Assembly: GCA_015063885.1 (NCBI GenBank)
Contig: SVTH01000005.1
Span: 1-64,000 of the forward strand
Origin: Oscillospiraceae bacterium
GTDB taxonomy: Bacteria > Bacillota > Clostridia > Oscillospirales > CAG-382
DNA: 64,000 nt
Reading direction: 5' to 3'
Position numbers and translations under genes: made by a program. The notes beneath the pieces were generated by a model. It had not been told where the DNA came from. It saw only the letters and a list, made by a program, of their open reading frames with translations, and searched no databases. Shown piece by piece: positions 60,235 through 64,000 of the stretch; position 1 is the stretch's first letter, and each line of letters starts with the position of its first letter.

Positions 60235-60873
60235 ATGGCCTTTTTCACAGCCTTTCTCCTCACCTTTTCCTCCCTGTTGACGGCGGAGACCCTCCTCGCC
60301 CGTGTTGCGGGGGGTGCGGTGTGCCTGCTGTTGGGCTTTGGCGCAAGGGTGTTCGGCGGGAAGTGCCCCCGGTTCCTCGCCCCCTTGTTTTTGGTCTCCT
60401 GCTTTTTGCGGATGCTCCCCCTTTGGGGGTTCTTCATAGGGGAATTGGGAGACCCCAGAGGGGCAGTTTTGTTCCTTTTGGCCTGGCTTGCCCTGTTTTT
60501 ACTGGCGGCAAACAAAAAAGAAGCGCCCCCTTCCCGCCTTTTCAAGCGGTCGGCGGTGCCCTTTTCCCTGCTTGTGATGGTGCTTTGCCTCTTCACCTTG
60601 GGAGAGCTGCGGGTCTCCTTCGGGGAAGCCGATCTGCCGGGGGTGCTTTTTTGCTCCTTGTCGGGGGTTCTTTTGCTTCCAAGGTCAAAAAGCCTGCTCC
60701 AAACCTATTGCGGCATCGGGGCGGGGATCCTTCTCGCCCTGTTCCCCGCAGAATTGGGACGGGGGCTGTTCCTGGCTCTCCTTTCCCCCTTGGTTGGGGC
60801 GTGGGAGCTTTGCATGGTTTTTTCTGCGGCGGCATACACTTTACCAAAGAAAAACAAAAAAAGAAAGGGCTGA
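60235..60873 (+). CDS. integral membrane protein downstream of the GerA gene
   Basis: A 212-residue, very hydrophobic protein with about seven membrane segments (for example LLTFSSLLTAETLLARVAGG, FLAPLFLVSCFLRMLPLWGFF, AVLFLLAWLALFLLAANKK). No family recognised with confidence; its place two bases after the GerA gene suggests a germination or spore-membrane role, perhaps standing in for the GerB-type subunit, but the length is short for that. The start at 60235 follows directly; the longer frame runs through the GerA gene in another phase and is not used. Confidence 0.6.
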   Translation: MAFFTAFLLTFSSLLTAETLLARVAGGAVCLLLGFGARVFGGKCPRFLAPLFLVSCFLRMLPLWGFFIGELGDPRGAVLFLLAWLALFLLAANKKEAPPSRLFKRSAVPFSLLVMVLCLFTLGELRVSFGEADLPGVLFCSLSGVLLLPRSKSLLQTYCGIGAGILLALFPAELGRGLFLALLSPLVGAWELCMVFSAAAYTLPKKNKKRKG

Positions 60874-60880
60874 TCCTCCC

Positions 60881-61252
60881 ATGACCTTACGGCAAGAGAC
60901 CCTGCGGGAGACCTTGCAGGACGAAAACGGCGCCGTCACGGTGATCGTCAACCTGACCTTCCCCTCCCTCACCAAAAAGAACGACAAATCCGCCCTCTGC
61001 AAGCCCTTCTGCCGCTTCTACCGCAAGGTGGCGGAGGGGTTCCGTGCCTTTGCGGGAACGGAGCTCCACAAGAAAGCCAAATCCAACCCAACCGGCACCC
61101 CTCCCTGCGGGGCGGTGTTACGGTACGACTGTGAGGAAACGGAGGACGCCTTCACCGTCACCCTCTCCGGCTCGGTGTTCGACGGCTTCACCGCCCACCC
61201 CATCCCCGACGACGTGCGGACGTGGGAGAAAAAGACGGGATTGTTGCGGTGA
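60881..61252 (+). CDS. small hypothetical protein at the end of the germination locus
   Basis: A 123-residue soluble protein. It opens with QETLRETLQDENGAVTVIVN and includes CKPFCRFYRKVAEGFRAFAG, CGAVLRYDCEETEDAFTVTL and FDGFTAHPIPDDVRTWEKKT. The order of a strand, a helical stretch and later strands recalls DUF3298-like domains, but I do not assign it. It starts 8 bases after the membrane protein with a weak AAAGGG site, so it is probably the third gene of the operon. Repeat DNA follows. Confidence 0.55.
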   Translation: MTLRQETLRETLQDENGAVTVIVNLTFPSLTKKNDKSALCKPFCRFYRKVAEGFRAFAGTELHKKAKSNPTGTPPCGAVLRYDCEETEDAFTVTLSGSVFDGFTAHPIPDDVRTWEKKTGLLR

Positions 61253-61318
61253 AAAGCGGGGCAGGTTGGCGGGGAGCTATCGAAAGCAACAAGTAGCGCA
61301 ATGCGACTGCCCCCAATG

Positions 61319-61740
61319 GTCACCTTGAGCGAGTTTGCGGCGGGTTGCGCCGGCAAACGAGTCGAAACTTTTGGAGGTCAAGCCCGTAGGGTTGGCCTTG
61401 CTGGGAAAACGGCGCCGCAGAGGCGACGTTTTCGGTAGGGCGCAACCAAAAGTCGGGAAATAGCGAAGGCTTTGGCGCCCGATAAGGAGGGTCTGGGTTG
61501 CGTCTTAGGCTATCCCCTTTGGAATGAAAGAACTGTTTTATACGCCACGAAAAGATGTAAGCTTACCCCCGGAAGGGATCGTGCCATGTGCGGCTTAGAC
61601 CCTACGGGCGCTGACGCACCCGTAGTTTTTGCACAGGCTAAATCCTAAAGGATTTAACCTGCAAAAATTTCGACTCCGCCGCGGGACAGCCGCCCTTTTC
61701 CTGTCCCTTCCCCTTTCCCCGCGTCTCCGCTCAAGGTGAC
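61319..61740. repeat. single diverged GTCAY-CTGAGC unit (422 bases)
   Basis: Opens with GTCACCTTGAGCGAG and closes with CTCCGCTCAAGGTGAC, almost perfect inverted ends. An inner block AACGGCGCCGCAGAGGCGACG and GTTTTCGGTAGGGCGCAACC resembles the array border words, so a second repeat seems to be nested. No gene lies in 61253-61792. Confidence 0.75.
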
Positions 61741-61792
61741 GTCCTGAGATGGGGAATGATATAACCATAGTTGCACATAGATCCCCCAAAAA

Positions 61793-61823
61793 AACAAAAA
61801 ACTCCCGCTTTTGCAAGCGGGAG
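61793..61823 (-). terminator. terminator of the small membrane protein gene
   Basis: On the minus strand CTCCCGCTT - GCAA - AAGCGGGAG followed by a T-run (A-run at 61792-61800). Confidence 0.9.
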
Positions 61824-61831
61824 CACGGTTT

Positions 61832-62233
61832 CTATACGCAAACAGTCTTTCGCAGCTTTCTGAACAGCGCAACCAAAAGATCCAACCCGATCAAACAGGC
61901 GTAAAACACAAAAACGAACAGCAGGGCCCAATACAGCATGGCGGAGGTTCGAAACGTATCCAAAAGGGCGGCCATCCCCCACAACGCCCCGCTGAAAACC
62001 AAATGGGCGCAGGCGGTGACAAGGTCGGATACCCACGGAGCCCCTTCCCGCGGCTTCATCCAAAAGAAGGCAGGGGCTCCTACCGCCAAAGCGGCAAGCA
62101 AAAGCACCAAGGACGCAACGTCGCCGATCAGCTTCCCGTGATAGAGAAGGGTCAATACGGCAACCGCGGCGTGAACCGCCAGGGGATGCACTGCGGGAAG
62201 CAGCCATTTTTGATAGCTTTTGGTCTTTTTCAT
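61832..62233 (-). CDS. small four-helix membrane protein
   Basis: A 133-residue protein with four hydrophobic segments (HPLAVHAAVAVLTLLYHG, VASLVLLLAALAVGAPAFFWM, LVTACAHLVFSGALWGMAALL, AMLYWALLFVFVFYACLIGLDLLVALF) joined by short loops and basic ends. No family recognised. The ATG at 62233 follows AAAGGAGACGACGAG. It has its own terminator and lies between the repeat region and jag; in related genomes mnmE would often be near this point. Confidence 0.6.
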   Translation of the reverse strand: MKKTKSYQKWLLPAVHPLAVHAAVAVLTLLYHGKLIGDVASLVLLLAALAVGAPAFFWMKPREGAPWVSDLVTACAHLVFSGALWGMAALLDTFRTSAMLYWALLFVFVFYACLIGLDLLVALFRKLRKTVCV

Positions 62234-62328
62234 TCTCGTCGTCTCCTTTCCACGGCTTCATGATACCAAAAAAGGGCAGAAAAGTCAACCTTATTCCCCA
62301 AAACTTTACAAACGGTTTGCACAAAAGC

Positions 62329-62361
62329 AAAAAAATCCTCCTCCCGGTTGGGGGAGGAGGA
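62329..62361 (-). terminator. terminator of jag
   Basis: On the minus strand TCCTCCTCCC pairs with GGGAGGAGGA around a short loop, followed by seven T. Confidence 0.9.
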
Positions 62362-62376
62362 CGGAACGCTATTGAC

Positions 62377-63003
62377 TTAGTCCTTCTGGGGAGCGATGAC
62401 GATCTTACGGTCTGCACCCTCGCCTACGGAGTAGGTGGTGACGCCCTCGATCTTCTGACATTCCGCATGGACGATACGGCGCTCGTAAGCGGACATGGGG
62501 TCAAGGGCAAAAGCACGGTGGTACTTCAGCACCTTCTCCGCCATACGGCGGGCCATGCCGCAGAGGGTCTCGGCACGCTTTGCACGGTAGCCCTGAGCGT
62601 CTACGGAAACGCGGTAGTAACCGGGTCTGCCCAGGTTGGCGGACAGGGTGGCCAGGTACTGAACGGAGTCCAGCACGTCCCCTCTTCTGCCGATCAAAGC
62701 GCCCAGGCCCTGACCTACCACGTTGAGAGAAACCTCCTCTTCCGTCTCGGAAACCACCTCAACGGAAGCGTTCAGCTTCATGTTTTCAATCAGCTTTTCC
62801 AAAAATTCCACGGCACGGATGGCGGGAGTTTCGGGGATGAACACACGCACCTTCGCCTCTGCGGCGCCGATGCCGAACAAGCCCTTTTTGCCCTCCTCCA
62901 GTACCTCGTGCTGAACCTGATCGGGGGTCTTCCCCAGCTCAGCCGCGCCGTTTTCCAGCGCCAGGGCAACCGTCTTGCCGGTTGCGATCACTTCTCTTAT
63001 CAT
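62377..63003 (-). CDS. jag: Jag/KhpB RNA-binding protein
   Basis: A 208-residue RNA-binding protein. Order: Jag N-terminal domain (about 3-50, with KTVALALENGAAELG and EEGKKGLFGIG), a linker, a KH domain (about 75-145, GQGLGALIGRRGDVLDSVQYL with the GxxG loop as IGRRG) and an R3H domain (about 145-205, with RRIVH as R-x3-H). It is usually encoded after yidC and works in small-RNA binding and cell-envelope control in Bacillota. ATG at 63003 with AAGGA just upstream; a TTG two codons earlier is too close to the site. It follows yidC by 19 bases. Confidence 0.93.
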   Translation of the reverse strand: MIREVIATGKTVALALENGAAELGKTPDQVQHEVLEEGKKGLFGIGAAEAKVRVFIPETPAIRAVEFLEKLIENMKLNASVEVVSETEEEVSLNVVGQGLGALIGRRGDVLDSVQYLATLSANLGRPGYYRVSVDAQGYRAKRAETLCGMARRMAEKVLKYHRAFALDPMSAYERRIVHAECQKIEGVTTYSVGEGADRKIVIAPQKD

Positions 63004-63022
63004 AAACAATCCTTAAATATAC

Positions 63023-64000
63023 TCATTCGTTGTTGGGCTCGTCGTCCTCCGCAGAGAGCATCTCGATGGAGGTGGGCTTGCGGTAGGGAAGCTCCGACTT
63101 CTTGCCGGAGGGCTTGGGTCGTGCAGTCTCGATGTGGGCGGCGGGAGAGCTGCCGCTGACCTCAAGGTCTGCGTAGCTGTCGTCGTCCTCGTCCACCTCG
63201 ATGGTGATGACCTTCTTCTTTTTGCTCTTGGACTTAGCCATCAGCTCCTTGGCCGCCGCATCCAGCTCTTCCTGGGTGAAGCGGGGGATGGGATAGAACT
63301 TGTTCATCAAGGGCATCTTCACCATGGTCAGCAGAGTACGCCAGATCCAGTAGCAACCGATGGCCGCAGGCATCATCAGGGTGAATACGGTGGACATCAG
63401 AGGCATACCCACGGTCATGAACATACCGGGCTTGACGGGGTTGCCGTCGGGACCGGTCTGAGCGGGCTGGCTGCGCATAGTGAGCTTATGGCTGAGGAAA
63501 GAGGTCAGGAATACCAGGATGGGAACCAACAGAAGGGCCCAATCCCGCCAGGTGTCGTTTTCGCCGAAATCGAAGGAGGGCTGGTTCAACAAATTGACGC
63601 CGAACACGGTAAAGTTGGGCATCATATCCCCGAAATAAGCCTTCTCCCCGTTTGCTTCCTCCACGTAAAGGAGGTAGGGGTTCTCGTAATTTGCGGGCAG
63701 TGCGCCTGCTTCCTTCAAAGCAGCCACGTAGTCCTCGCCGAAGCGGGAGAAGACGGAGGCAACTGCGGTCTCGCGGTAGCTTGCGTTGGCTTCTGCATTG
63801 ATGGCGTATTTGTCAAAGCCGTTTTCCAGCTTCAGGATCTCCTTCTCGTCTGCCTTGGGGTCCTTAACCTGCACGGAAGCGCCCAGCTTCACCTGCTCCT
63901 CGATCAAGAGGGTGTTGGCTTCCTTGGCGGCGGCGTGATCCTTCACCAGGTTCTGACGGATGTGATCCAGGTAATCAAAGGAATACTGCGCAATGGAGGA
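63023..64000 (-). CDS. yidC: YidC/Oxa1 membrane protein insertase (5' end beyond window)
   Basis: The frame is open from the window edge (64000) to its stop at 63023, 325 residues visible. Features are a periplasm-side/extracytoplasmic stretch with FTVFGVNLLNQPSFDF, a membrane segment LLLVPILVFLTSFLSH, then MFMTVGMPLMSTVFTLMMPAAIGCYWIWRTLLTM, the classic YidC region with pore helices, and a basic-acidic C-terminal tail with MAKSKSKKKKVITIEVDEDDD. YidC inserts membrane proteins and works with SecYEG. The N-terminal part, with its first segment, lies outside. The gene precedes jag in the usual order. Confidence 0.92.
   Translation of the reverse strand, partial: SSIAQYSFDYLDHIRQNLVKDHAAAKEANTLLIEEQVKLGASVQVKDPKADEKEILKLENGFDKYAINAEANASYRETAVASVFSRFGEDYVAALKEAGALPANYENPYLLYVEEANGEKAYFGDMMPNFTVFGVNLLNQPSFDFGENDTWRDWALLLVPILVFLTSFLSHKLTMRSQPAQTGPDGNPVKPGMFMTVGMPLMSTVFTLMMPAAIGCYWIWRTLLTMVKMPLMNKFYPIPRFTQEELDAAAKELMAKSKSKKKKVITIEVDEDDDSYADLEVSGSSPAAHIETARPKPSGKKSELPYRKPTSIEMLSAEDDEPNNE

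Overview
The window looks like chromosomal DNA of a spore-forming, anaerobic, gut-type member of the Clostridia (Bacillota; Oscillospirales-like, but the exact family cannot be fixed by eye). The grounds are a GerA-family spore germination protein, a dockerin-bearing secreted protein, an indolepyruvate:ferredoxin oxidoreductase, a tandem glycine riboswitch, strong Shine-Dalgarno sites, and many sigma-A type promoters of the form TTGACA/TTGCAA, 17 bases, TATACT/TACAAT. Apart from the first 2.7 kb the DNA is GC-rich. The yidC-jag pair at the right edge is often close to the replication origin in Bacillota.

Left edge (1-2.7 kb): a visibly more AT-rich accessory segment with the tail of an unknown gene, an Xre-like regulator, an IS3-family transposase that has lost most of its catalytic core, and a DUF2971 gene with its own promoter. 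It looks like the end of an integrated element. From 2.8 to 12.3 kb: a cyclase-family hydrolase, a GRAM-like protein, two tandem paralogous membrane proteins followed by a GH2 beta-galactosidase, a secreted esterase, tRNA-Thr and tRNA-Tyr, a hairpin-repeat cluster abutting the remnant of a four-helix-bundle gene, and two hypothetical genes. From 12.4 to 26.7 kb: a pair of repeat units, a dockerin protein, an Xre-RDD membrane regulator, a glycine riboswitch with an AGCS symporter, a 300-base tandem repeat, an MFS transporter with a glycerophosphodiesterase, a sigma factor with its membrane partner, an SDR, and several membrane or lipoproteins.

Repeat-rich centre (26.7-41.6 kb): five 360-370 base units with GTCAY-CTGAGC ends lie in tandem, and the whole array is bracketed by 74-base inverted repeats. 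A translationally coupled operon follows (membrane protein, URO-D-like, HD hydrolase, SGNH hydrolase, metallophosphoesterase). Next comes a cluster of MITE-like elements with ~55-base hairpin-bearing inverted ends. One of these elements carries a DUF559 (Vsr-like) nuclease gene exactly where the others have a short non-coding core, which is the strongest candidate here for an undescribed mobile system. Two HTH-membrane regulators with virtually identical DNA-binding domains but different sensor domains close the region.

Right part (41.6-64 kb): a MATE transporter, tRNA-Val, a DHHW lipoprotein, an unusual zinc-ribbon/HExxH/MORN membrane protein, a hydroxyacid dehydrogenase, and a six-gene operon for aryl-pyruvate oxidation (acyl-CoA synthetase, IorA, IorB, PaaK, double-ACT protein, sodium:solute symporter). 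After it come an ABC exporter, homoserine dehydrogenase, the germination locus, Jag and YidC. The metabolic theme is amino-acid fermentation (glycine/alanine uptake, aromatic 2-oxoacid oxidation) with some glycan use (beta-galactosidase, esterases).
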